Shown one piece after another: positions 7,194-17,332 of a stretch of DNA of 64,000 bases. The notes below the pieces were generated by a model, which saw nothing but the letters and a program-made list of their open reading frames with translations, was not told the DNA's origin and ran no database searches. A program made the position numbers and the translations under genes. The stretch is taken from assembly GCA_963702075.1 (NCBI GenBank), contig OY969703.1, positions 1,302,001 to 1,366,000 on the forward strand, in the 5' to 3' direction. Within the stretch, counting starts at the first letter, position 1, and each line of letters starts with the position of its first letter. The stretch comes from VAYN01 sp963702075 (GTDB lineage: Bacteria; Actinomycetota; Thermoleophilia; Solirubrobacterales; 70-9).

Positions 7194-9545
7194 ATGAGTG
7201 CTTCAACTTCTCGGTCGAATCGAACGGCTGTAGTTGGGTTGTGTCTCGGTCTGCTTGCCCTGGTGATCGGGGTTGTGGCACCGGGTGCGGCGGCGAAAAC
7301 GATCACCGTCGAATCGCTGACTTTGTGTGTGAAGACGTCAGGCCCAGAAAAAGGCGTGGTTCGCTTCGCCGGCAAGAGCTTGCGCTGCAAGCCGGGCGAG
7401 CAGCGCATCCAGGTTGCCGGTTCGGGCAAGCAGGGTGTGCTCGGCGTCAGCGCCGAAAGCGGCACCCAGGGCGCAGCCGGCGCCAAAGGCGACAAAGGCG
7501 ATCCGGGTGCCAAAGGTGAAAAAGGCGACACCGGTGAAAGAGGCGAGCGGGGGCTACAGGGTGAGATCGGCCCGCAGGGTCCGCAAGGGCCGCAGGGCTC
7601 TCAGGGGCCGCAGGGCAACCCCGGCACCCCGGGTACTCCTGGTTCCCCGGGCACTCCCGGCAAGGACGGGTCGACGGTCCTCCACGGCGACGGACCGCCG
7701 TCGAACGTATTCGGCTCCGACGGCGACTTCTACATCGACGTCACCGCTCACAAGATCTACGGCCCCAAGCAGTCAGGCGAATGGCCGGCTGACGGCGTCT
7801 CCCTGATCGGACCCGAAGGCAAGGAAGGCCCGCAGGGCCTCGAAGGCCCGCAGGGTCTCACGGGTGAACCCGGTCAGGACGGCAAGGAAGGCCCCGAAGG
7901 CAAACAGGGCGCCGAAGGTAAGGAAGGCAAAGAAGGCCCCGAAGGCAAACAGGGCGCCGAAGGTAAGGAAGGACCGGAAGGCAAACAGGGGTCCGAGGGC
8001 AAAGAAGGACCCGAAGGTAAACAAGGTCTCGAGGGCAAAGAAGGTCCGGAAGGCAAAGAAGGCGCGCAAGGTGAACCTGGCGTTGACGGTCACTCCGTCC
8101 TCCACGGCGACGGGCCGCCGTCAGATGGGCTCGGCGCCGACGGCGACTTCTACGTCGACACCACTGCCGACAAGTTCTACGGCCCCAAGCAGTCGGGGGC
8201 ATGGCCGACCGAGGGCGTCTCCCTGATCGGCCCGGAAGGCAAGGAAGGACCGGAAGGAAAACAGGGGCCCGAAGGTAAAGAAGGACCGGAAGGCAAGCAG
8301 GGGCCCGAGGGCAAAGAAGGCCCCGAAGGTAAACAGGGTCTCGAGGGCAAAGAAGGCCCGGAAGGTAAAGAGGGTAAAGAAGGCGCCCAGGGCCTCGAAG
8401 GCAAAGAAGGTCCGCAGGGTGAACCCGGCGCCGACGGCCACTCGGTCCTCCACGGCGACGGACCGCCGTCGAACGCATTCGGTGCCGACGGCGACTTCTA
8501 CATCGACGTCACCGCTCATGAGATCTACGGGCCCAAGCAGTCGAGCGAATGGCCGGCTGACAGCGTCTCCCTGGTCGGGCCGGAAGGTAAAGAAGGTCCG
8601 CAGGGTCTCGAAGGTCCGCAGGGCCTGACGGGTGAACCCGGTCAGGAAGGTAAAGAAGGACCGGAAGGCAAACAGGGACCCGAGGGCAAAGAAGGCCCCG
8701 AAGGTAAACAGGGTCTTGAGGGCAAAGAAGGTCCGGAAGGCAAAGAAGGAAAAGAAGGCGCCCAGGGTCCGGAAGGCAAAGAAGGGCCTCAGGGCCTCCC
8801 GGGTGAAAATGGCGTCGACGGAAAAGACGGCAAGAACGGCCTCTCGATCCTCAGCGGGGAAGGGGCGCCCGACGACTCTCTAGGTACGGACGGCGAGTTC
8901 TACGTCGACACCCTGACCCACATGATCTACGGGCCGAAGGAAGGCGACTGGGGGAGCCCCACCTCGCTGATCGGTCCGGAAGGGCCGGAAGGCAAACAGG
9001 GCCCGGAAGGTAAAGAAGGCAAACAGGGACCCGAAGGTAAAGAAGGCAAAGAAGGCAAACAGGGCACCGAAGGCAAACAGGGCCCTGAAGGTAAAGAAGG
9101 TAAGGAAGGCAAGGAAGGTCCGCAGGGTCCGACCGGGAGCGCCGCGGCTCGCGAGTTGCGAGGCGGCGGTGCAAGTTCCAACGTCGAAAACAACATGGGG
9201 ACCGTGTTCTTCGGCCCCAGTATCGACACCAGGTTCGGCACCGAGTCCGCAATCCAGGAGGTCCTGCTCTCGGCAGGGACGGTCAGCAACCTGCGGGTCT
9301 ACCTGACCGGCAGTGCCGGCTCGGGTGACAGTTACACGTTCACGGTCCGCCGTGACCCCGCTGGCGCGACCCCTCCGAGCAACACCGGGATCACCTGCAC
9401 GGTCACCGGTAGTTCGACCAGCGAATGCAGCGACGCGACCCACACGCAGGCGTTTGCTGCCGGCGATGCGATCTCACTGGTCGCGACCGAGAACGGCAAC
9501 CCGTCGGCGCGGTCGATGTTCTTCCGGCTCGACGTCAAACCGTAG
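7194..9545 (+). CDS. Exported collagen-like (Gly-X-Y) repeat surface protein
   Basis: 783 aa from the ATG at 7194, which follows TTAGGAG at good spacing. An N-terminal hydrophobic signal (about residues 12-32) is followed by a 65-residue Cys-containing head. About 550 residues of Gly-X-Y triplets then follow, dominated by the hexamers GPEGKE and GPEGKQ. The triplets are interrupted four times by a non-collagen module of about 45 residues that starts SxLxGxGxPxD and contains DGDFYxD...IYGPK. The final 135 residues, free of Gly-X-Y, resemble a beta-sandwich trimerisation domain as in BclA-like proteins. Lys/Glu in X-Y positions can stabilise bacterial triple helices by salt bridges. Likely a trimeric surface stalk; ligand unknown. 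The DNA is internally repetitive and could expand or contract. Confidence 0.9.
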   Translation: MSASTSRSNRTAVVGLCLGLLALVIGVVAPGAAAKTITVESLTLCVKTSGPEKGVVRFAGKSLRCKPGEQRIQVAGSGKQGVLGVSAESGTQGAAGAKGDKGDPGAKGEKGDTGERGERGLQGEIGPQGPQGPQGSQGPQGNPGTPGTPGSPGTPGKDGSTVLHGDGPPSNVFGSDGDFYIDVTAHKIYGPKQSGEWPADGVSLIGPEGKEGPQGLEGPQGLTGEPGQDGKEGPEGKQGAEGKEGKEGPEGKQGAEGKEGPEGKQGSEGKEGPEGKQGLEGKEGPEGKEGAQGEPGVDGHSVLHGDGPPSDGLGADGDFYVDTTADKFYGPKQSGAWPTEGVSLIGPEGKEGPEGKQGPEGKEGPEGKQGPEGKEGPEGKQGLEGKEGPEGKEGKEGAQGLEGKEGPQGEPGADGHSVLHGDGPPSNAFGADGDFYIDVTAHEIYGPKQSSEWPADSVSLVGPEGKEGPQGLEGPQGLTGEPGQEGKEGPEGKQGPEGKEGPEGKQGLEGKEGPEGKEGKEGAQGPEGKEGPQGLPGENGVDGKDGKNGLSILSGEGAPDDSLGTDGEFYVDTLTHMIYGPKEGDWGSPTSLIGPEGPEGKQGPEGKEGKQGPEGKEGKEGKQGTEGKQGPEGKEGKEGKEGPQGPTGSAAARELRGGGASSNVENNMGTVFFGPSIDTRFGTESAIQEVLLSAGTVSNLRVYLTGSAGSGDSYTFTVRRDPAGATPPSNTGITCTVTGSSTSECSDATHTQAFAAGDAISLVATENGNPSARSMFFRLDVKP

Positions 9546-9566
9546 AACCGGAAACACAAGGAACAG

Positions 9567-10430
9567 TCAAGCGTTGAGCGAGCGGCCGCCCTCCGGGGCG
9601 GCCGTTTCGCTTTCGCGAAGTGAATCGGGAGACGGAGAAGAGACGAGGCCCCAGGCGCTGCGCAGATCCTCGCGGAGGATGCCGCTCACGGGGCCCGGAG
9701 CTGCAAGCGTCTGATCCTCGATTGAGTCGATCATCTCGACGCCGCGGATCGAGTTGGTGAGGAAGACCTCATCGGCCTGTTGCAGTTGGGTGAGATCGAG
9801 CTGCCGTTCGGCCACCCCAAAGTTCCGGGCGTGCGCCAGCTCGATCACCGTTGCCCTGGTGACCCCGGGGAGGATGCGGCCGTCCAGCGGGGGTGTGAAG
9901 AGGGTGCCGCCGCGGATGGCGAAGACATTGGCCCAGCCGGCCTCCAGGGCCTCGCCTTCGTCGACGATCAGCGCCCCGGCCTCATCAGGGGCGGGGCGGT
10001 CGATGCCGTTTCGGTCGACCCACTTGTGCGCGCCGAGGCCGCCTGCGACCGGGCGAGCGCAGAGGTTGACCCCGCGCTCCGGGAAGACGGCCTCCGGCTC
10101 GACCCCACCGGCAAGTAGGTCGAGTTGGAGGCCGTCTTCTACGGGCGCGAGGGTCAACCGAAGACGACCAAGGTCGAGATGCTCGGCGGCGCGGCGCAGC
10201 CTTCCCTCGGCTTGCGGCGGCAGCGCTCGCGAGTAGATCGCCTCCAGGCTCTGCGCCAGACGGTGCAGGTGGGCATCGAGCTCAACGGCTTCGCCGCCGA
10301 CCACGAGCAGCGTCTCGAAGACGCCTCGCGAGCGGTCGGGCTTCCATTGATCGGCCACTTGGGGGATATCTTGCCTACCGAGGCTGCGGCGTGTCGCTTT
10401 ATGCGTCCATATGGCACCAAAAGTCGACAT
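9567..10430 (-). CDS. pabC: Aminodeoxychorismate lyase (class IV PLP aminotransferase fold)
   Basis: 287 aa as the longest frame. Family motifs: DRSRGVFETLLV near the N-terminus, the PLP lysine in AHKWVDRNG, EGEALEAGWANVFAI and the phosphate-binding GRILPGVTR. It converts 4-amino-4-deoxychorismate to p-aminobenzoate plus pyruvate in folate synthesis, and it is divergent from the synthase fusion pabAB, which supports the substrate call over branched-chain aminotransferase. The start is doubtful: the first 13 codons from 10430 lie entirely in a 38-nt palindrome. A GTG at 10358 would give a more usual N-terminus. The last 20 or so residues (Ser/Glu/Ala-rich) extend beyond the family core. Confidence 0.85.
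   Translation of the reverse strand: MSTFGAIWTHKATRRSLGRQDIPQVADQWKPDRSRGVFETLLVVGGEAVELDAHLHRLAQSLEAIYSRALPPQAEGRLRRAAEHLDLGRLRLTLAPVEDGLQLDLLAGGVEPEAVFPERGVNLCARPVAGGLGAHKWVDRNGIDRPAPDEAGALIVDEGEALEAGWANVFAIRGGTLFTPPLDGRILPGVTRATVIELAHARNFGVAERQLDLTQLQQADEVFLTNSIRGVEMIDSIEDQTLAAPGPVSGILREDLRSAWGLVSSPSPDSLRESETAAPEGGRSLNA
9583..9614 (+). terminator. Intrinsic terminator after the collagen-like gene
   Basis: A 9-bp GC stem (CGGCCGCCC / GGGCGGCCG) with a 4-nt loop is followed by TTTCGCTTTC. It lies 38 nt beyond the collagen-like stop and inside the 3' coding end of the convergent pabC gene, so it could slow transcription from both sides. The U tract is interrupted, so strength is uncertain. 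Confidence 0.5.
10392..10429. repeat. CATATG-centred palindrome, copy 1
   Basis: 38 nt, TGTCGCTTTATG...CCATATGG...AAAAGTCGACA, an imperfect dyad lying between the divergent pabC and pabAB starts. It closely matches the reverse complement of the copy at 11026-11062. The two copies bracket the sequence coding for the PabA glutaminase domain in opposite orientation. It could also be a divergent operator, but the second copy is inside a coding region. Confidence 0.65.
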
Positions 10431-10441
10431 GCCCTCCGCGG

Positions 10442-12514
<2,073 letters not shown>

Positions 12515-12548
12515 CCGTCAGATACCAACTACTTCACGAGCAGGAGCC

Positions 12549-13763
12549 ATGGCCGTAGACACCGCCGCGCACCGCGAAATGACCGACGAGCAGGAAGCCA
12601 TCGTCGAAATGGTCCGCCAGTTCGCCGACGAGCAGATCATCCCCAACGCCGAGCACTACGACCACGAGGACTCCTTCCCGGAGCCGATCGTCGAGCAGAT
12701 GAAAGAGCTCGGCCTCTTCGGGGTGACGATCCCCGAAGAGTACGGCGGCATGGGGCTCGACCTGACCACCTACGCGATGATCGTCGAAGAGCTCTCGCGC
12801 GGCTGGATCTCGATCTCCGGCGTCGTCAACACCCACTTCATCGGCTCCTACCTGCTGATGAAGTTCGGCACCGACGAGCAGAAGGAGTACTTCCTGCCGA
12901 AGATGGCGACCGGCGAGATCCGCGCCGCCTTCTCGCTCTCCGAGCCCGAGGTCGGCTCCGACGTCCAGGGCATCAAGGCCACCGCCAAGAAGGGCGAGGA
13001 CGGCAACTGGGAGCTGAACGGCCAGAAGATGTGGGTCACCAACGGCCTCGGCTCCAGCGTCGTCTTCGTGCTGATGAAGAACGACACCCAGGCCGACCCG
13101 CCGTATAAGGGGATGACCTGCTTCATCACCGAGAAGGAGCCCTGGAAGGAAACCAACGAGGGCGACTTCAAGGGCCTCAACGTACCGCCGAAGATCAAGA
13201 AGATGGGCTACAAGGGCGTCGAGTCCACCGAGCTCGTCTACGACGGCTACAAGTGCCCGCCCGAGCGCATCCTCGGCGGCGAGGAGGCCGGCGTCGGCCA
13301 GGGCTTCGTGCAGATGATGGACGCGCTGGAGGTCGGCCGCGTCAACGTCGCCGCCCGCGGCGTCGGCATCGCCCAGCGCGCCCTCGAGCTGGCCCTCCGC
13401 TACAGCCAGGAACGGAAGACCTTCGGCAAGGAGATCTCCAAGCACCAGGCGATCCAGTTCAAGCTCGCCGACATGGCGACCCAGATCGAGGCCGCCCGCC
13501 TCGTCACCCGCAAAGCGGCACGGATGAAGGACGCCGGCGAGCGCTCGGACCTCGAGGCCGGGATGGCCAAGCTGATCGCCTCGGAGACGGGCAAGTTCTG
13601 CGTCGAGGAAAGCTTCCGCATCCACGGCGGCTACGGCTACTCGAAGGAGTACGAGATCGAGCGCCTCTACCGCGACGCGCCACTGCTGCTGATCGGCGAG
13701 GGAACCTCCGAGATCCAGCGCATGGTGATCGGCAAGAAGCTCCTACAGCGCCACAAGATTTGA
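12549..13763 (+). CDS. mcd: Acyl-CoA dehydrogenase, probable (2S)-methylsuccinyl-CoA dehydrogenase
   Basis: 404 aa; start ATG at 12549 preceded by CAGGAG. Full acyl-CoA dehydrogenase: N-terminal helices, FGVTIPEEYGGMG, the FAD/substrate motifs AAFSLSEPEVGSDVQGI and KMWVTNG, RKTFGKEISKHQAIQFKLADM, and the catalytic Glu in LLIGEGTSEIQRMVIGKKLL. The family oxidises acyl-CoA to trans-2-enoyl-CoA and passes electrons to ETF. Placement among mesaconyl-CoA hydratase-like, ethylmalonyl-CoA mutase and ccr genes makes methylsuccinyl-CoA the likely substrate, giving mesaconyl-CoA. Sequence alone cannot exclude a generic short- or branched-chain substrate; it lacks the long N-terminal extension of proteobacterial Mcd. 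Followed by a 120-aa gene 18 nt downstream. Confidence 0.75.
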   Translation: MAVDTAAHREMTDEQEAIVEMVRQFADEQIIPNAEHYDHEDSFPEPIVEQMKELGLFGVTIPEEYGGMGLDLTTYAMIVEELSRGWISISGVVNTHFIGSYLLMKFGTDEQKEYFLPKMATGEIRAAFSLSEPEVGSDVQGIKATAKKGEDGNWELNGQKMWVTNGLGSSVVFVLMKNDTQADPPYKGMTCFITEKEPWKETNEGDFKGLNVPPKIKKMGYKGVESTELVYDGYKCPPERILGGEEAGVGQGFVQMMDALEVGRVNVAARGVGIAQRALELALRYSQERKTFGKEISKHQAIQFKLADMATQIEAARLVTRKAARMKDAGERSDLEAGMAKLIASETGKFCVEESFRIHGGYGYSKEYEIERLYRDAPLLLIGEGTSEIQRMVIGKKLLQRHKI

Positions 13764-13781
13764 TCGCGCGGAGCATCTGAC

Positions 13782-14144
13782 ATGGCCTCGACTTCGGACC
13801 TGATCCGCACCGCCGTCGAGCGGTTTCAGGCCGAAGTCCCCGCGCTGGCGAACCTGAAGCTGGTCTTCGGCCTCGAGCTGAAAGCCAAACACGACATCCA
13901 GCTCTACCGGGTTGAGCTGCCCGGGCCGAAGATCACCAAGGACCTTGCTCAGGACGAGCGGGTCCTGGTTGAGGTCGACCGCCCGCAGTTCAACGAGCTG
14001 GCCGAGAAAGGGACGCTGAAAAGCTACCGCCGCGCGGTCGAGACCGGCCACATCAAGGCCAACGGCGACTCAAACGTGGTCAAGCTGATCGCCCAGGTCG
14101 TGGAAAAACAAGAGGCGCGCAACCGCCTCAAGAAAGTTCACTAG
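13782..14144 (+). CDS. Hypothetical protein, co-transcribed with the acyl-CoA dehydrogenase
   Basis: 120 aa; ATG 18 nt after the dehydrogenase stop, so probably one operon. An alternating alpha/beta pattern: an N-terminal helix (LIRTAVERFQAEVPAL), strands around LKLVFGLELKAKHDIQLYRVELPGP, and a C-terminal Lys/Glu-rich helix. Size and pattern would suit an SCP2-like lipid or acyl-CoA binding fold, but no diagnostic motif was found. The final 4 nt overlap the convergent sugar dehydrogenase stop. No membrane segment. Function unknown; a role near acyl-CoA chemistry is only positional inference. Confidence 0.6.
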   Translation: MASTSDLIRTAVERFQAEVPALANLKLVFGLELKAKHDIQLYRVELPGPKITKDLAQDERVLVEVDRPQFNELAEKGTLKSYRRAVETGHIKANGDSNVVKLIAQVVEKQEARNRLKKVH

Positions 14145-15388
14145 AGGCGGACGAGGTTCTCGGCTTCGATCTTCCGGGTGACGCCGCGGAAGTCGATGGT
14201 CAGCGGCGCAGTGGCAACGACCGTCTCGTAGTCGACGTCGGGGTGGACGGTGACGATCGCCGCCAGGTCGCACTCGCGCAACGCTTCCTCGAGCTCGACC
14301 GAGGCGAGCCCGTGGCCACGCAGCTCCGGGACGAAGGAGTCGTGGTAGGAAACCTCGGCGCCGAGGTCCTGCAGCCGGCCGATGATCTTCAGCGCCGGCG
14401 ATTCGCGGATGTCGCCGACGCCGCCCTTGTAGCTGACGCCGAGGACGAGAATGCGGGAGCCGTTGACGGGCTTGCGCACCCCGTTCAGCGCCCGCTCGAT
14501 CCGTTCCACGCAGAAGGCCGGCTGCGCCTGGTTGACTTTTCCGGCCAGCTCGATGAACTCCGGGTAGAAGTCGAGCTGCCGTGCCCGGAACGCGAGGTAA
14601 AAGGGGTCGACTGGCAAGCAGTGGCCGCCCATCCCCGGGCCGGGGTCGAAGCGCATGAAGCCGAAGGGCTTGGTCGAGGCCGCCTCGACAACCTCCCAGA
14701 CGTCGACCCCCAGCCGATCGCAGAGCTGGGCGAGCTCGTTGACGAGGGCGATGTTGACCGAGCGGAAGATGTTCTCCAGGAGCTTTGAGAGCTCCGCGGT
14801 CTCCGGGGCGGAGAGGACGACGACGGTGTCGCAGATCCGCGCGTAGAGCTCGCGGGCGCGCTCGGTGCAGTCGGGGGTAATGCCGCCGACCAGCTTCGGG
14901 GTGGTTTTGACCGTGTAGTCGGTGCGGCCGGGGTCGATGCGCTCGGGCGAGAAGGCGAGGAAGAGGTCGCTGCCGACTTTCAACCCCGACTCCTCGAGGA
15001 TCGGCTGCAGCCGCTCGCGGGTGGTGCCGGGATAGGTCGTCGACTCGAGTACGACGAGCTGCCCGGCCTGGACGACCGCGGCGAGCTGCTCGGCCGAGTC
15101 GATCAGGTAGGTGAGGTCGGGCTCGCGCGAGTCGGTCAGAGGCGTCGGCACGCAGATGATCACTGCGTCGCAAGCGGCCAGGTCGGCGTAGCGGGCGGTC
15201 GCCCGCAGCCGATCGCCGAGCGGCGCCAGGACGCTGTCGGGGACGTCCTCGATGTAGCTGGTGCCGGCGTTCAGCGCCTCGACCTTGCGCGAGTCGACGT
15301 CGAGGCCGACGACCTCGTCCCCGTTCTCGGCGAAGGCGACGGCGAGGGGGAGACCGACGTAGCCGAGACCGATGATTCCGATACGCAT
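14141..15388 (-). CDS. Nucleotide-sugar 6-dehydrogenase (UDP-GlcNAc/UDP-Glc dehydrogenase family)
   Basis: 415 aa. The NAD-binding start IGIIGLGYVGLPLAVAFAE, VPTPLTDSREPDLTYL, STTYPGTTRE and the catalytic Cys in GMGGHCLPVDPFYL mark the UDP-glucose/GDP-mannose dehydrogenase superfamily. DPGRTDYTVKTTPKLVGG and ILVLGVSYKGGVGDIRESPA fit the WbpA/WecC branch acting on UDP-N-acetyl-hexosamines. It performs two NAD-dependent oxidations of the 6-hydroxyl to a carboxylate, giving a uronic-acid precursor for envelope polysaccharide. Exact sugar not decidable here. Transcribed alone on the minus strand; convergent with the acyl-CoA dehydrogenase operon. Confidence 0.88.
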   Translation of the reverse strand: MRIGIIGLGYVGLPLAVAFAENGDEVVGLDVDSRKVEALNAGTSYIEDVPDSVLAPLGDRLRATARYADLAACDAVIICVPTPLTDSREPDLTYLIDSAEQLAAVVQAGQLVVLESTTYPGTTRERLQPILEESGLKVGSDLFLAFSPERIDPGRTDYTVKTTPKLVGGITPDCTERARELYARICDTVVVLSAPETAELSKLLENIFRSVNIALVNELAQLCDRLGVDVWEVVEAASTKPFGFMRFDPGPGMGGHCLPVDPFYLAFRARQLDFYPEFIELAGKVNQAQPAFCVERIERALNGVRKPVNGSRILVLGVSYKGGVGDIRESPALKIIGRLQDLGAEVSYHDSFVPELRGHGLASVELEEALRECDLAAIVTVHPDVDYETVVATAPLTIDFRGVTRKIEAENLVRL

Positions 15389-15516
15389 CGCGCGAGTGTA
15401 TTCGGCAGATTCGGGCAGCTCCCTTTAGCGATGGGCTGCATTCCTCGGGGGGACGGCCGCCCGCACCCTCCAGATAGCATCCGCGGCCCGAAACTTCGAA
15501 GGAGCTGAAAACGAGC

Positions 15517-16062
15517 ATGACCGAGACGTACGAGCTGACCACCGACCAGGCCGAGCGCGAGGCGACCGGCGCGCACAGCTATGGCCGCTACCTCGAGGAG
15601 TTCGAGGTCGGCGCCGTCTACAAGCACTGGCCGGCGAAGACCGTGACCGAGTCCGACGACCACCTCTTCTGCCTGATCACGATGAACCACCACCCGCTGC
15701 ACCTCAACGACGTCTACGCCAGCGGCTCCCAGCAGGGCAAAAACGTCGTCGTCGGGCCGCTCGTCTACTCGCTCGCCCTCGGCATGTCGGTCTCCGACGT
15801 CTCCGGCAAGGCGATCGCCAACCTGGCGACCGAGGAGCTCAGCCACCCGAACCCGGTCTTCCACGGCGACACCCTCTTCTGCGAGACCGAGGTGCTCGAC
15901 GTCAAGCCCTCGAAATCGAAGCCCGACCGCGGCATCGTCAAGGTCCATACCCGCGTCCTCAACCAGGACGGCGTCCTCGTCGCCGAGTTCAAGCGCCTGG
16001 TGCTGGTTCCGAAGAAGAACCCGGGCGAGTCGCCGGAAGCCGCCGCCGACAACGTCGACTGA
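15517..16062 (+). CDS. MaoC-family hydratase, probable mesaconyl-CoA hydratase
   Basis: 181 aa, one hotdog domain. Residues 22-60 (YGRYLEEFEVGAVYKHWPAKTV) lead to the substrate/active-site region with NHHPLHLND.YA, the MaoC His/Asp signature, then NVVVGPLVYSLALGMSVSD and VFHGDTLFCETEVLDV. MaoC enzymes hydrate 2-enoyl-CoA. In the context of an adjacent ethylmalonyl-CoA mutase and nearby mcd and mcl, it likely hydrates mesaconyl-CoA to beta-methylmalyl-CoA. Single-domain versions are seen in actinobacterial pathway clusters, whereas proteobacterial ones are double. Ends 33 nt before the convergent acetyltransferase gene. Confidence 0.75.
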   Translation: MTETYELTTDQAEREATGAHSYGRYLEEFEVGAVYKHWPAKTVTESDDHLFCLITMNHHPLHLNDVYASGSQQGKNVVVGPLVYSLALGMSVSDVSGKAIANLATEELSHPNPVFHGDTLFCETEVLDVKPSKSKPDRGIVKVHTRVLNQDGVLVAEFKRLVLVPKKNPGESPEAAADNVD

Positions 16063-16095
16063 GGCGGCCCGGCGAGATTCGCCGAGCCGGTTGTC

Positions 16096-16677
16096 CTACA
16101 TGCGCCGCCAGTCGTCGGAGGCCTCGACCTCGCGAATGACCTTGGCCGGGCTGCCGGCGACGACCGTGCGGGGCGGAACGTCTCGCATCACGATCGATCT
16201 CGAGGCGACGACCGAGTGGTCGCCGATGGTGACGCCGGGGAGGATCAGCGCGTCGCGGCCGATCCAGACGTTCTTGCCGATCTTGACCGGCGCGGTCCGG
16301 ATCTCTTCGCCCTCGCTGACGGGGTGGAAGCTGGTGTCGTAGATCGTCGTGTTGGGCCCGATCGAGGTGTAGTCGCCGATCGAGATCAGCTGGACCGCGC
16401 AGATCTCAACCCCGAAGTTCATGCCGACGTAGTCGCCGGTCACGAGGCGCCCGCCGTCACGCGTGATCAATCTCAGCCGCGTCGGTCCTCCCCGCAGCCT
16501 GACGTCCCTGCCCAGGCTGATCGTCCCTTCCCGAGCGCGTAGGACCGGCCAGCCCTCGTAGAAGAGCGGCTTGCCGGTTTCCTCGATCTTGTGGCCGCCG
16601 AGCCGGTGCAGCCTCAGGCTCACCTCGGCGCGCAGACGCGCGGCCAAGGAGCTTCGGTGCTCTTGCGACAGCGGCAT
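16096..16677 (-). CDS. Left-handed beta-helix O-acyltransferase (WbbJ/LacA-like)
   Basis: 193 aa from the ATG at 16677. Central hexapeptide repeats run from ISIGDYTSIGPNTTIYD through VKIGKNVWIGRDALILPGVTIGDHSVVASRSIVMRDVPP, ending with the classical VVAGSPAKVIR. The catalytic His is in TSFHPV. The N-terminal 60 residues are Arg-rich and helical. These trimeric enzymes acetylate sugars using acetyl-CoA. It may modify the same envelope polysaccharide as the upstream nucleotide-sugar dehydrogenase, though the two are 700 nt apart and not co-transcribed. The upstream in-frame extension is the antisense frame of another gene and is not used. Confidence 0.85.
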   Translation of the reverse strand: MPLSQEHRSSLAARLRAEVSLRLHRLGGHKIEETGKPLFYEGWPVLRAREGTISLGRDVRLRGGPTRLRLITRDGGRLVTGDYVGMNFGVEICAVQLISIGDYTSIGPNTTIYDTSFHPVSEGEEIRTAPVKIGKNVWIGRDALILPGVTIGDHSVVASRSIVMRDVPPRTVVAGSPAKVIREVEASDDWRRM

Positions 16678-16733
16678 CGAGCTACCTATCGGCAGCGGGA
16701 GGTTGTGGGTCGAGCGCGGGCACGATCTTGCGG

Positions 16734-17300
16734 CTAGTGGGCCTCGCCAGAGGCGTGAGCGGGGGGTCTTGACTCCTCGGCCAGCGAGGTGATCTCGAGC
16801 TGGCCCTGGGCGGCCTCTTCCAGCACCTCGGTCGCCTCCTGGGCGGAGCGGGCGTAGAGCTCGACCAGGAGGTGGACGACGATCTGCTCGTCGTCGTGCT
16901 TGTGGAAGCGGACGTGGGTGAAGAACTCGCGGACGCCGGCGTCGCCGAAGGCGCCGTAGGTGAGGAACTCGATCGCCTCCGGGCCCGAGCAGCTCTCGAC
17001 CCGGTCCTGGTCGACCTGGACCGTGCAGGAGGCGACCCAGGGGGTGCCGGCGACCATCCGTTCCCAGCGGTCGCCGATCGCCACCACACGGTCGCCTTCG
17101 AAGGTCAGGTGCGGTTGGTCGTGCATGCAGTCGAGGCACTGGACGACCGATTCCTGCACCTCGTCGATGCCGTCGGCCAGCGACCCCGTCTCCGGATCGA
17201 CCCGCCGGATCGCGTCGTAGTGGATCTGGATCTCGAGGTTCTGAGACCAGCAGCGGTAGCACCGCAGCCAAGCACCCCGCTCCCCGTTCAGCTCGCTCAT
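16734..17300 (-). CDS. Hypothetical zinc-ribbon-like protein
   Basis: 188 aa from the ATG at 17300. Two cysteine pairs, CYRCW near residue 15 and CLDCMHD near residue 55, could hold one zinc ion. The middle has IGDRWERMVAGTPWVASC, and the tail is acidic and helical (ELYARSAQEATEVLEEAA). No known family recognised. It lies directly downstream of the ethylmalonyl-CoA mutase gene (32-nt gap, same strand) and may be co-transcribed. A longer reading upstream exists but overlaps the mutase completely, so it was not used. Function unknown. Confidence 0.6.
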   Translation of the reverse strand: MSELNGERGAWLRCYRCWSQNLEIQIHYDAIRRVDPETGSLADGIDEVQESVVQCLDCMHDQPHLTFEGDRVVAIGDRWERMVAGTPWVASCTVQVDQDRVESCSGPEAIEFLTYGAFGDAGVREFFTHVRFHKHDDEQIVVHLLVELYARSAQEATEVLEEAAQGQLEITSLAEESRPPAHASGEAH

Positions 17301-17332
17301 CGGCCCATTGTTGCGAGCGCAGCGGTTGGGCG

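Noticed and set aside
7900..9130. Short repeated DNA units suggestive of a CRISPR array
   Set aside because: The units are in-frame GPEGKE/GPEGKQ codons of a collagen-like gene, with no constant-length unique spacers and no cas genes.
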